Source: Cyathus striatus
Lineage: Eukaryota > Basidiomycota > Agaricomycetes > Agaricales > Nidulariaceae
DNA: 64,000 nucleotides
NCBI GenBank assembly: GCA_025738555.1
Contig: JAOVFP010000017.1
Location: 558,001 to 622,000, forward strand
Direction: 5' to 3'
The notes beneath the pieces are model-generated. The model was given only the letters and a program-made list of their open reading frames with translations, made no database searches and was not told the origin of the DNA. Made by a program: the position numbers and the translations under genes. Positions 48,330 to 59,527 of this stretch are shown in pieces (position 1 is the first letter of the stretch; every line of letters starts with the position of its first letter).

Positions 48330-48838
48330 GCAGGAATGGAGTGGGTAGTGAGTGGTAGTGAGTGGCTGTGAGTGGTCCAGTGAGTGGGTAATCAATATTT
48401 CTAATTGTCATATTTACAATCTGTACATGAATCGGGGCGAGTGACATATTTTTGTTTACATTCTAAATCGGAATGAGGATATGATAAAAGATCCAATTCG
48501 AGATCTGTTTCAAGGGCAAATTCAGAATATGTGATAAGATAGGGACACAAGACGCACTTAGGATCAGTATTTGGATAGGATCTAGGGACAAATGTATGCC
48601 CCGATTCAGGATTTGTTCATACATCGGTATGGTAACCGATTTTTGTACAATATTCTACATATGTCTTATTGTTATATTCTCAATAGTGCTCATGGATTTG
48701 ATATGCGCCTGATTCATAATTATTTTCTAAATATGAACATGAATCAGTCAAATGACATATTTTTGTACATATTCTAATTGTTAACTACATTGAGTTGTAC
48801 CATATTTACCCTGATCCGATTTGGTCCTGTCTGAGGTG
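48330..48838 (-). repeat. Right terminal inverted repeat of the giant element
   Basis: Inverted copy of 26026-26530, including CAGATTGTAAATATGACAAT, CCCCGATTCATG and the CACCTCAGACAGG end. The right TAA duplication is at 48839-48841. Confidence 0.9.
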
Positions 48839-48841
48839 TAA

Positions 48842-49690
48842 TCACTGGCTTGAAACACAGAGCTTATAGCTGAACCGTTTTATGCCGAATCTATTGTGTC
48901 TACTAATATTATGCCACTGTACAACCCCAAGTTTGAACTATTATCGCATGGAACTGGTATGGAATATGTTGATCGCATGAAAGTTATTAAGTTCAACTTC
49001 TAGACAGAAAGTAGCAGTGTTTCTGAGTCGTTAGCAACCTTACGTCCCATTATGTGAACTAGTATTGTAGATGGCGAGACAAGTGCGATGAGTCTGTGGA
49101 GGAGGATGTTAGCTTGGCGATATTCTCAACACAAAGAAATGATGCGAGTCGATGGACGTCAGTCCATCCGCCAGTTCTAGTGAGGTACGATTCGAGTTGA
49201 AATGGGGGGAAACGAAAACCTGAATTCAATGAGTGTACGTACGACAATTTAAGTAGCTAACGAATGCAATATGTATGAGTAAGCGACAGAAAGAATGTAA
49301 CGTGGTATGGTAATGAAAAACACGACTTTCTCAGCTCAGACAGATTGCCTGCGCTACAAGTCGTAAATCAAACATGAACATCGTTTGTGGTTGTACCTCC
49401 TCAATTAGTAACAAAATAACGACATGCGGACCTTAATTTCAATATAAAAACCTATTATTAGTCCCTTTAGTACCATGCTGTAGGTCACACATTATCAGCT
49501 TTGATCAGCTTTGACATACATTCGTGACAATACGAGGTAATTGTCACAATCTCTTTGTTTGAATTACTGTATAATCTCTTCTGAATCGTTGATGTTAGCC
49601 AGCATACTTACTTCCCCAATTTGACACACTAATCATTGTCAACTTTCCTCGCTTCCTACACCTTGAATCTTAATAATTAAAAATTACACG
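48842..49690. other. Spacer between giant element and MLKL-like gene
   Basis: No gene seen. The last 200 bp probably include the promoter of the MLKL-like gene. GATCAGCTTTGA is doubled at about 49495-49513. Confidence 0.35.
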
Positions 49691-50439
49691 ATGTCTAACA
49701 CAAGTGTTGATGTCTCAACTGCCATTCTAACCATACTTCAGGACACGGCAAGTCTCAACTGCCATTCTAACCATACTTCAGGACACGGCAAGATCTGCAC
49801 CAATTCCATGTTTGCGAGACGCGGCATCATTGGCATTGACGATCGCGGAGATGGTCGCTGTATGTCATTTATTATTATGTTCCGTCTTTATATATCTAAC
49901 GGGCACGTTAGACTACCAAGAGGAATAAAGAAGTATTTCTTACCATCGCAAAGGATGCTTGTGAATTCGTATGTGTCATCGTCGAGGCCCTGAAGCCTTG
50001 GGAAAACATTCACAACGACCCATCACTCGTGCACAATTTAAATCAACTTGTCAAGTATGACTATAGCTTATATTCTGTCAGAATTTATGACTGATTAATA
50101 ATCAGAACATTAACTTCGATAGAAACATTTACTAGAGAGGATGCTGAACGAAACCCTTTTTTTCGTTTCGTAAGATATCGGTCAGATACGAAGAGGATCG
50201 AAGACTACAGGTATCAATTACAAAAATCTCTAGATATATTCGGGGTAAGAAACATATGCTTCTGATATACACTAAGACTAAAACAGAGTTGTGTTTTACA
50301 GTTGCAGTCGAAAATTTCCAATAGGGAAAATATTAACCAGATCGTTCAAACACTGGAAGCTCGGGAGGAAAGAAGAAATGATAATTGTGTGCTTCAGTCT
50401 AATGCGACATATAATATTTATGTCATTTTCTACATTTAA
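49691..50439 (+). pseudogene. MLKL/HeLo-like N-terminal domain gene fragment with 40-bp duplication
   Basis: Exons 49691-49859, 49921-50054, 50106-50244 and 50302-50439 join in phase with normal introns once one copy of a 40-bp tandem duplication (49712-49751, repeated at 49752-49791) is ignored. With both copies the frame is lost in exon 1. The product of about 182 residues matches in layout the helical N-terminal domain common in mushroom proteins annotated as MLKL-NTD: LRDAASLALTIAEMV, then KEVFLTIAKDACEFVCVIVE, LTSIETFTRE, and YRYQLQKSLDIFGLQS. In relatives this domain precedes an NB-ARC, kinase or repeat region and is linked to cell-death signalling. No such region follows, and a stop comes at 50437-50439. 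Confidence 0.65.
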
Positions 50440-50786
50440 ATGAATCACAATGCACATGCACCTTCTAACTGCTTCAGTAACTACATGATGGAGTTGTGTC
50501 GCCAATTTGATTTGCTTCTCAGATATATTGTATGTATACATGTGTTTTTAGCTCAGGGTCTTTTGCATATATCATTATATGTGATCGCATAGCAGCGATG
50601 ATAAATAAGTTAAATTAATCCTATTCCTCTGTCATCTTTGTCACCATCAATAGTATTAACGCTTTCATCTCATTGGGATATGCAGAACACTTGTTGAGGA
50701 ACGAATACACTTGAGGCAGGTGGGGTGATAAGCGCTGATGATGGCCGTACTGTGTTTTCATAGAGGCGGTAAGTAGGGAGCATAAG
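50440..50786. other. Spacer, no gene seen
   Basis: Nothing recognisable. It ends at the MITE. Confidence 0.3.
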
Positions 50787-52104
50787 GTAGAGAGCATGAG
50801 AATCCAGCACCCTTATGTAATTAGCTTAGTAAGCGCCAAGAGGTGCAAAATTCTGGGTTTGGGAAAATAAAATAAATTATATACAACTATTTCAACTTTT
50901 AATTTACTCTACATCAACTTTAATGTGCTCTAAAGTGTGATTCTAAGATGTTTAAGCAAAGAACACATCAATATGTCACCAATATATAAGTCTAAGCTGC
51001 TCTCGCTGTCACAAAATGTGACATAGCGTGACAGTATATCACGTGCAAATGTGTTACATAATCGAATACATATTATGTAAGATGCAAAATACTTGAGGTC
51101 AAAAAATTAAAATGCCTTCCAAACATTTGCAAATGCATTAATATGGTATTTTAACGTATTTATTACTTGAAAACATGTTTCTTAAATTTCTCCGGGTATA
51201 GTCCAAATCTCGAAAAAATAATTCCAACGTTCTGATCTAGGGTCTAACACGGATACATCTGGGCCATATCCAGATAGTACTAACGGTTATACAGATAATT
51301 CGGATCGGATACGGATAAATCTGCGGATATCTGCTGTATCCGTAATTATTCGCATTACTTACTTGGCACAAGTTTGATTCATTAATTATGGTTCGTAATT
51401 GACTTATGACTTATATTTTGAAGTAATAAACTGCTATTCAATAATAAATAATGAAGGATTGCATAAGTAACTTGTAAATACACATAGGATTACACTAATT
51501 TACATTTCATGCTCTTTTGAACTTTGAGATGCCTATGATGACCCACTCATTATCTTTTCAATTATCTGAGTTGCTGAATCAAAGCCTGGAAAAAAAGGGG
51601 TTTTGTTGTGTTGCAAGTGATTAATCTGTAAACGATCTGATGAGAAAGCTCGTTCACAATCAATTGAAGACACTACAACTCAATTAGAATTTTAATTACT
51701 AAAATAATGGCATTCAGGGTAGGAATGAAAATGATAGGGAGTCAATCTCAGGGTCTCAAAGCACTTCAAATTCTAAAAATACATCTTTGACCACATGCCG
51801 GTGACTAGTTAGCTGAGTTCAAAAGTTAGTTCAAAATTTACATATGTATAACTACGGATATGATGGGATCCGTGGATAATACCGTACTTTATCCAAACGG
51901 ATATAGACCCATACGGGAAGCCGGATACGGTTAATTAACCGGATTTAGCTTACCCATGTTAGTCCCTATTCTGATCCAAATACCAAAAGCTATCATTTGT
52001 TGGAATTAGATTTTCGGAAAAATGATGTGTGAGGAAGGAATTTCGAATGTTATTGTGACGATAATGTTGATTATGTAAGGGTGCTGGAACCCTATGCTCT
52101 CTAC
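50787..52104 (-). mobile_element. MITE family A, copy split by a hAT insertion
   Basis: Ends GTAGAGAGCATGAGAATCC and the complement of GTAGAGAGCATAGGGTTCC are inverted copies and match the ends of 8145-8714. The interior matches that element in reverse (TGCCTTCCAAACATTTGCAA, CGTGACAGTATATCACGTG). A 731-bp hAT element sits at 51238-51968. Without it the length is about 579 bp. Confidence 0.75.
51238..51968 (-). mobile_element. Non-autonomous hAT element (copy 2), nested in the MITE
   Basis: Inverted relative of 46230-46914. TTCTGATC flanks both sides (51230-51237, 51969-51976), giving a perfect 8-bp duplication. Ends TAGGGTCTAACACGGATA and the complement of TAGGGACTAACATGGGTA. Confidence 0.9.
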
Positions 52105-52725
52105 TGTAGACGAAAGAGAAAAGAAACGTTCGGATCCGAATGGCAACCGACGTTTCACCTCTTATCACTCCGCTATGCACCCCAAGGCGCCGTAGACACG
52201 CGGATGATTGACCATCGGGCCTCGGCACCAAATCGGTTTTAGGTTACTAGTTATCATAGCGATGAACATAGGGAAGCATCTATTATTGATGTATTAAGTA
52301 TGCTGTTCCAACTTCAATGTATTGTAGTAAATAGTCTATTAATAATACAAGTATCCAAGCTATTATCCGATTCTTTACAGTTTAATCAGTAGGTACCGCT
52401 GGCTAAGTAGTTATGGTTTGTGGGCCCACTAACTATTTGCTTGCGCTGCATATGCGCATTTTTCCTTTCTTATATCTAAATTAATTCAGTGATGAGCTAT
52501 ATGATGGGTTAAAACGAACATCACTCTCAATAGATGCCTTAAAACCAGAGCATCAGAATTAAGTGTTTGTATTTTAGAAATGTGCAAAACTAACATACGT
52601 GAATATGTGGGTTGGTAGGCTGGTTCGAACAGCCAATATAGTATACTTTGAAGCTGTTTGGCATTTTATGCTGCAATTTATATTAAGATCCACATATATT
52701 AGTGAAATATGTATCAAATGATATA
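52105..52725. other. Spacer with small repeated fragment
   Basis: CGTTCGGATCC and the following CGAAAAG-type stretch at 52107-52150 resemble, in reverse, 57895-57940. Otherwise nothing recognisable. Confidence 0.3.
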
Positions 52726-53629
52726 CTGTACCATTACGACCTAATGTTCGTGATTTTTTGGCGTGACACCAAAGTTTAGTCCATTGTTCAGTTCATACCT
52801 CGATTTAGTGCGTGACATTAACCAAATTTGTTCAAAGATATAAAACCCGCTGAAGTACTGGAACAGTGGGATATTGTATGATAAGTAGCCTATACATAAT
52901 ACAGGAAGACACTAATGTATCGTCTCCTGATTACTTATTTAGAAAGTCTTGACAGAGGTTCGGGAAATGGGATTCGCATTTAAATACCATGACATTCAAT
53001 TAAGTAGCTCCCCATATTTCGCATTTACAATACTGTACTAATCAAATCAATTCGCCAGTCACGCGTCACAGGCCTCTTCTGACGTGACGAAATTTGGTGC
53101 TGTGTCACGCGTCATTTTAAAAAATGATGAAAGTTCAAACGGTCATGCAGAGCTGTTGGTTCAAAAATTTCGCCCAACAGGGTTCTAACTCGCAATTTTT
53201 CTTCTAAATTCACATAATTTCGCATTTCTCCGCTACTCCACGAAGTGTTACATATTTTTGAGACCAAAATATGTTTTCTGACATAGATTTTGGGCAAAGT
53301 AAGTTTGTGTAGTGACGAAATTTTCGGTGTGTCACAATGCATCTATCAATGTGATGAATGTATCTAATGGTCTGACTTGTCACACACCTAAAGGGGTGGC
53401 GGATTGATTTGATTAGTACAGTATTGGGAAGAGCATTAGATTACTAATTTCAGATAATCAACATGTACTATCGCGTTGAAATGCTCGAGAAATTTTTAAG
53501 AAAATAGGCCTATTTTTTTTCCACTGAACCTTTGTTCAAACTAGCTTGTGATGCGTAACAAATCGAAAAATTGTTCAGTTCAGACACGTACCGTTATGCG
53601 TCACTGAACAATCGGTCGTAATGGTACAG
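52726..53629. mobile_element. Tc1/mariner-type MITE, outer
   Basis: CTGTACCATTACGACC at 52726 is exactly mirrored at 53614-53629, and TA flanks both ends. TA duplication and a 16-bp perfect TIR fit the Tc1/mariner class. No transposase frame is recognisable. A second TIR pair lies inside at 53033-53421. Confidence 0.7.
53033..53421. mobile_element. Tc1/mariner-type MITE, nested inside the previous
   Basis: CTGTACTAATCAAATCAAT at 53033 is mirrored at the right end (53421), with one mismatch shortly inside, and TA flanks both ends. Length 389 bp. The first six bases CTGTAC are shared with the outer element, so both may use related transposases. Confidence 0.65.
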
Positions 53630-53631
53630 TA

Positions 53632-54310
53632 AACGTAACCTTGATTGTTTAAATCTACACATCATTGGTTTTCCGTCGCATTTTTCTCCTGTAGACACAC
53701 GCGGCATTGCAACTGTCAATAATAATGCTACAATATATTCTACAGGTTATAAAACTGGTAAGTTTGAAGTACAAGGAGTGGTTGAATGTACTACTTATAC
53801 CACTACATGACAGCATGCCCTACAAATTCTTCAGAATCGTGTTTCCTCTTAACTACCTCCGAGAGTTTGATGTTCCAGACTCCATCACTTAAACTCCATC
53901 ACAAAATGTCAAGCCGCAAAGTTGCATATATAGCAGCTATTCCCATACAACATCGCTTATTGTATTTAATTCTATCGAGGTAATTGTATTAAAATACTCA
54001 CGTAGTTTGCAAAACCGAACCAGCAGCCTTGCAGAAGATGTACTTCTATCTTTCACGCGGCTGAGCTTGATAGCGACTCGTGAGCGCATGAGAAATAGTA
54101 TTTATACCATTTTTTAGTTCTAGATCACCGCCATATGAAGTTCATATACAAATACTGGTGATGTGACTCTGTTGATGGCAAGGGTCCACGGGGAAATTTC
54201 GGTGACGACTTGTGCCAGCCGCTCTATCGAGCAGAACCTCCCTTAGGTTTATTTGCCTTAAGCAAATATTTGACTTTGTTTACCTAAGGAGGTTGTAGCG
54301 AGATACGAGC
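53632..54310. other. Spacer, no gene seen
   Basis: The only structure noticed is an imperfect hairpin at about 54237-54294 with CCTCCCTTAGGT facing ACCTAAGGAGG. Confidence 0.35.
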
Positions 54311-54960
54311 ATGCTGGTTTTAGGCAGGGGGCTGTCTTCCGAGCAATTCGCGAAAGTAACCTATCCCATCACCCCGTGGGAAGTGGCTGTGGCCTCGCGC
54401 GGAAACCATCATCGTGAACTTTCAATATTTCAATCTTTGAGTTTGACGCGTGCGCATAACAAGTTTGTCCAACAAGATCAATGTATCGAGACTTCGTATC
54501 TGAGTCAGAGTTTTCTTCATCAGCGGGGTTTCGGTCGAAACTCGCGGTGGGGATGAAATTAGCTGTAATGGTGAGGAACTTGGAAGGCGTTTAGGAGGAT
54601 GAGGTACTGATTAATTTGAAATTATAGTGTTACTATTGTCATTGTCCACAAGACTGCTTCCAGCGTAAGTGCCCACCTTCGATCGACAACATCTACAGCC
54701 CAGGTCTTGAAGGCACCGTCAGGAATAAGAGATTCGAACAACTACGAACACCCTGTATTATATGGAAAGTCTAATGACCATGCTCAAATGCATCAAATAT
54801 AATTGGGCTCCGACGTCCGGCACTGCGGCTCTTCGGTTAGATATGATATTCTCGCTTAGTGTACTCAGGATCACTTACGCGAGATCTAAGTGTGAGCGAA
54901 GCGTGGTCGTCCGGTACCTAACTATGTATGTGCGCACACAATGCGCTTAAGCAATTGTCT
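54311..54960 (+). repeat. Inverted duplication, arm 1 (gene-family relic)
   Basis: 54311-54395 (coding about LSSEQFAKVTYPITPWEVA) matches 57780-57695 on the minus strand. 54755-54955 (coding about MESLMTMLKCIKYNWAP) matches 57110-56885 on the minus strand. A third copy of the second block is at 61253-61400. Frames in this arm are broken. Confidence 0.6.
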
Positions 54961-56884
54961 AGCTCGTTAGGAGCATTATAGTCAGTTGGTCTGAGGTAGG
55001 GATCGAACTTGGGACCTGCTGAATGATAGCGAGCTATATATATCCTACTGTACTATTAGCCCTGCTGTATTTATAGAAGATGGAACGCATTATTATAGGG
55101 AGCTTTTTAACAATAGAAAGTGAAAATGACGTGAAATAAGAAACATGATAACTGCAGCTCATGAACACCGTAACGATGCATATCACTCGACACTGCCATT
55201 GTGCCGCTACACGTGTCCGAGTCTCCTGGCCCTTTCCAATAGTCAATCTTCCCAAACCGTATAATTGATTAAGCTGCGAAAATAAATTACAGAGTTTTAG
55301 ACCCAAAATATTATCTCAGTCAGATAGATGTGCTGTAAAGGTGAAGGTGAGCATAGCACCTAAACAACGAAATAAAAAAACGCGAGTCGGCTGAAGGACC
55401 ATTCAACCTGTGGCATCCTAAAATGCATGGAGAAGTTGTTAGTGGAATGACAAGACCATTGATAATAAAGAAAATGGGTATGAGGAGGTGAAAGGCCTAA
55501 GATGGCTGAATAGGAATAAGATATGATTATAATCATGAATATAATATGAAGTTGAGTAAGGGATAGATTCACTGGGGTGTAAGTAAAGTAGATACAGGTT
55601 TTTATAAGAGAAAGACAGAGTACTTATAATACTTAACAAATTATGGTTTTACCCGTGGGATATACGATAGCTTGTTCCTTGTGAGTAATTGAAGCTTTTG
55701 GCGGTGGTAGACAGCGAAGGGATCGAGAGAAGTGGTGAAGAGAACAATAAGAAAGACATGTAATGCGCGAACCTCTAGTGGTTTTATCATTACATAGCGG
55801 CAACACGACTCCTTGTTCGCTGCACTTCGTGAAATGTCGAGTATTGTAGTGCAAGCGAAACACTTGCTCTACAACTTATCATAATCAAGCGCTCACATAA
55901 TCAGCTCGTACACGCGTCGACACATTGTTTGCGTTCGCAACGCGTTCATTCTCACCCAATTCTCACCTTCTCACCTTCTCCCTCAAATTCCCTCCATTGT
56001 CGACACTCGTACACTGCGCCAACACCGCAATCACATAACAGGAACACTATAAAATCGGTATCCCGCTCTACCAAGTTCCACTGAATGCCGCAAAACAGTT
56101 TACGGAAGGCCGTGTCTCTGCCCCATGTCTACTTTCTCCAATTTCATTCTTCAATTTTTATTTTTATTCATCGGTATGTTATATGTTTCACACTTTACCA
56201 TTTTCCTCAATAATAGTACAATCTCAATATCGTTAACTTCCATTTTATTCAACTATTCCTAGTTAAGTAACAGTTTTATTCTCATTTTCTATATAATCCA
56301 TGTATATACTTCCTCCCAACTCAGTGAAAATGTTGATCGCACTCATAGTCTCTCTTTAAGGGCCTTTTACATCGCTTCTTTCTCGTTCTCAGTCTCAGTA
56401 TTGTTCGCATTTCGAAGTTTTCTCCTCATCTTGCTCTCCTCCATATTCAAACAATTACCAATCCCCCTCTCGACACCTTAGGACACCCGAGGTCGAACGG
56501 ATTTTCACCGACTCGCGCAATTTTTATTTCTTTGTTTAGGCGTCAACCCACCCTTCCCCTTTACACTCTACGGCGCAACATTAATGTTAATACATACAGT
56601 AATGTCATGATCTGTGGGTCACATAGTCAAATGAGTATTTATGCGTACACAATGACGGTACAGTACCCATTAATATCTTCAATCACATAGATTTATATGT
56701 CCTAAAAATATGTGCTGCAGAAAGCGCAGTCATGCTTACTTACTACCTTTTGACTTACAGATGTGTATCGTGGTACATAATGCATGAGGGTACATGGCAG
56801 TGTATCGCTTACCTTCCCAGTTCAAATAGACAGCAAATGTATTAGTGCTAAATAAAATGATATTCTTCAACTAAGGTAATGATT
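54961..56884. other. Non-coding stretch, no gene seen
   Basis: GGGATCGAACTTGGGACC near 54990-55012 is B-box-like on the minus strand and may be a SINE head. 55900-56560 is pyrimidine-rich. No exon chain found. Confidence 0.35.
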
Positions 56885-57780
56885 GCTTAAGCGCACTGTG
56901 AGCGCACATATGTACTTGGTTGTACCGGACGACCACGCTTCACTCACACTTTAGATCTCATGTAAGCGACCCTGAGTACACTAAGCGAAACTGAAGATCT
57001 GAAACCAATATTGTCATATCTAACCGAGACGCCGCAGTGCCGGACATCGGAGCCCAATTATATTTGATGCGTTTGAGCGTGATCGTTAGACTTTCCATAG
57101 TATTATGGTAACCGTCGTATCGCTTCCAGTAATCTTCAAGCGATGTAGTTTTCCCTACCAGTGATGAAATTTCCATATCCTGGTCTGACTCGTGAGCGAT
57201 TGTTACAAGGTCCTTCAAGCAACGCGTTGCTGCACCTAGCAAACAACGTCGCGCTCCCGACGACAAGCGTACATTCAAATTCCATATATCCTCATTATAT
57301 TCTGAACTTTCCCGAGCTCGAGGAACGAACACCACAACCGATGTTATCAACACCGTGACGGATACAGACCTAGCCAGCAAATTACACAGCATACCTTGGT
57401 TCTCCAGCTTTCTTCATTATCTTTATGCTCTTCCTCTCATCCATTTCTCAGCTGTTCATTGCATAACGAGAACTCTCTTGTCGAACACAGGAGGTGTATA
57501 TGCGAGCGTGTTTAAGCAATTGGTGAAGTGTCACATGAGATTTTGGTGTAAGTGGTGACATGAACATGTTGGCATGGTAATGTGAATCATTTATTTAGCA
57601 GAGCCTGTAGTTGAATTTTGTACAGTTGAATGAGCGACAGTGCGAAGAGCTGGAGGATAGACATGGATGATAAGGAGCACTGCTTCGCATGTGTGGACAG
57701 CCACTAGCCACTTCCCACGGGGTGATAGGATAGGCTACTTTCGCGAATTGCTCGGAAGACAGCCCCCTGGTTTTAGGAGC
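56885..57780 (-). repeat. Inverted duplication, arm 2
   Basis: Minus-strand counterpart of 54311-54960, with about 250 bp more between its two conserved blocks. It contains the longest surviving ORF of the family (56958-57392). Confidence 0.6.
56958..57392 (-). CDS. Hypothetical 144-residue protein of a duplicated family
   Basis: An open frame from ATG 57392 to the stop at 56958. Residues 1-26 are hydrophobic (LLARSVSVTVLITSVVVFV) and could be a signal or membrane segment. The middle is helical-looking and charged (RCLKDLVTIAHESDQDMEIS, then DYWKRYDGYHN). The last 45 residues recur, degraded, at 54762-54950 and 61253-61400. That recurrence is the only support for a real gene. It may be a single exon of something larger. 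No family is recognised. Confidence 0.35.
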   Translation of the reverse strand: MLCNLLARSVSVTVLITSVVVFVPRARESSEYNEDIWNLNVRLSSGARRCLLGAATRCLKDLVTIAHESDQDMEISSLVGKTTSLEDYWKRYDGYHNTMESLTITLKRIKYNWAPMSGTAASRLDMTILVSDLQFRLVYSGSLT

Positions 57781-58282
57781 CTGCTGCCAGACATATGTAA
57801 TGGGGTATACAGACTGCCAGGCGGCCAACGGGTATTTTGCCGAACGTGCGACCGCTTTGAACGGCGAGGCCGTTTATCTTCCCGTTATCTGCACGGATCC
57901 CGTTCGGATCCGAAAGTTTCTTTTCTTTTTCGTCAAGCCCCAACTTTCATCACTAAATTCGGGAGAATCCCCTATGTCATTATCATGCCGTATAAGTCTT
58001 CATAAGTGGTATGAGCTGATATAACCTTAAAAATATATGATACTGCACGTTGACAATCTCATCAGCAAAATATCCACGGACGAATACATAATTGAAAACC
58101 TGGGTGAAGGTTAATCATTGCTGTTACCCCATCCTGGGACACTTATAACTCAATAGCCGCAGCTTAATACAACCATGTACACGGTGAAAAGGAGGATAGA
58201 GTGATGACATTAAAAAGCACTATTTGACTCACATAATACTAGTTGAATCTACAAACCACAACCCTGTGGGAAGTCACCAAAC
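57781..58282. other. Spacer downstream of CFEM gene 2
   Basis: A plus-strand frame at 57800-58005 contains CQAANGYFAERATALNGEAV but no assignable motif. It may be an exon fragment. Confidence 0.3.
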
Positions 58283-59322
58283 CTACAGCCCCCCAAACGC
58301 TCCCACAACGCCAATTGCACCCACTCCTAAAGCAACAACCCACATCACTTCTCTCGTTCTCACACTCGCACTACTACTAGCGCCCACGCTTTGACTGGGC
58401 GCACTTACACTCGTGCTCGTCACTGCCATCGTACTCGAAGAAGACACGACAGGACTTGAGGAATTCGTGGGTAGCACGACGCTAGCTGAGAGAGTTGTAA
58501 TCGGAGACGGAACACTTTGCGTTGACGTAGGGGTTGTGGAGGTGGAGGTGGACGATGAGGAAGACGGGGAGAGTAGCGCAGTAGCGCTTATTGACCACGT
58601 CGAGCTTCCATGTTGCGTTGTTGAGTAGGTAAGGGAACCTGTAGAGTTTGTAGACCAGAAGGAAGTACTCGACACCGGGACTGACGATGTTGCCGTAACC
58701 GTAATAGTAGTAACAGTATGCAAAGTTACTGTCGAAACCAGATGATCTATTTACCCTATAAATGAGCCCATTCACCAACCATGCATAAGGAAAAGGCACG
58801 AACCGGAACATAAACCCCCAAGTACATCATGTACAGTAGCTTGGTCTTCGCGTAAACAATGGTTTGACGCGCAGGATATCGTTCCGTTCACGAAGTTGGA
58901 GCCGCAAAGGCATGTGCGTTCAAGCGGGTGGCTGTCAGTGTTGTGAGGGGGGTTAGTGCTGAGTGGGAGGATGCGAAGGGAGAAAACGTAAGGAAGAGAA
59001 AGAAGGAATGAGGGATGGCAACAGGGGTGACGCAGACGGTGTAGGCGTGAGCTGTAGTGCAGAAGGGAAATACGAAATGTTGCAGCAATCAGCATGAAAG
59101 GAGGTAGCATAAATTAAAGGCGAAGAGAGCCAACAGTGTAAAGTGTGGAAACGATAGAAAGAAACGACCAGATAGAACGACGTACAAAGAACACAGAGCT
59201 GTCTGGGCAGCTGTCTCCGCACACGTCGTCGCACATGCGGATAACCCATCCATCCCACGTCCATCTTGAGCAACAATAAGCGTAAACGCGAGGAGGAAGA
59301 CCGAGAGCTTCAAACTGAGCAT
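58283..59322 (-). CDS. CFEM-domain GPI-anchor-type cell-surface protein (gene 2)
   Basis: Exons 59322-59186, 58931-58804 and 58746-58283 join in phase to 242 residues. The introns are 254 and 57 nt, with GTACGT and GTTCGT donors as in gene 1; exon 2 is 128 nt in both genes. Residues 1-18 are a signal peptide (LSVFLLAFTLIVAQDG). CFEM cysteines follow in order: CATTC, C, CLC, C, C, C, about residues 27-88. The Ser/Thr-rich stalk contains SSSSSTSTSTTPTSTQS, and the tail ends in a hydrophobic run (VMWVVALGVGAIGVVGAFGG), as for a GPI signal. The family's usual Asp before CxC is missing here too (SFHPLERT). Likely role: wall or surface protein; substrate unknown. A 17-bp block about 210 bp upstream is shared with two CFEM relics. 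Confidence 0.85.
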
Positions 59323-59527
59323 CGTACACAGTTGCCGTCACTGTCGAAATATATGGACAGGTCGAGTGGGGCAGCGTGAAAAGGAAGCCAAGCACAGTTG
59401 TACCACTATACTTAAGTACGAACAGATAACGCGAAAAAACGTAGAAGAGAAGTCGAAGGTGTCGAAGTGACAGGGAATATGGAATTTGAAGCTAGGGAGT
59501 CTCCGAGATGGCGAGAAGGACAGTCTT

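Larger units (their letters stand above)
26026..48838. mobile_element. 22.8-kb giant TIR transposon carrying Tnp2 and cargo genes
   Basis: The first 26 bases, starting CACCTCAGACAGGACCAAAT, are exactly mirrored at the right end (48813-48838). The inverted match continues for about 500 bp with scattered substitutions. TAA flanks both sides (26023-26025 and 48839-48841). Inside are a Tnp2 (CACTA/EnSpm) transposase relic and several co-resident genes: SAP-like, Spt5-like, WD40, Pro/Gln-rich, F-box-like. A CAC terminus plus a 3-bp duplication fits CACTA; TAA would also suit PIF/Harbinger, but no Harbinger transposase was seen. All larger genes are damaged, so the unit is probably immobile now. 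Confidence 0.75.
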
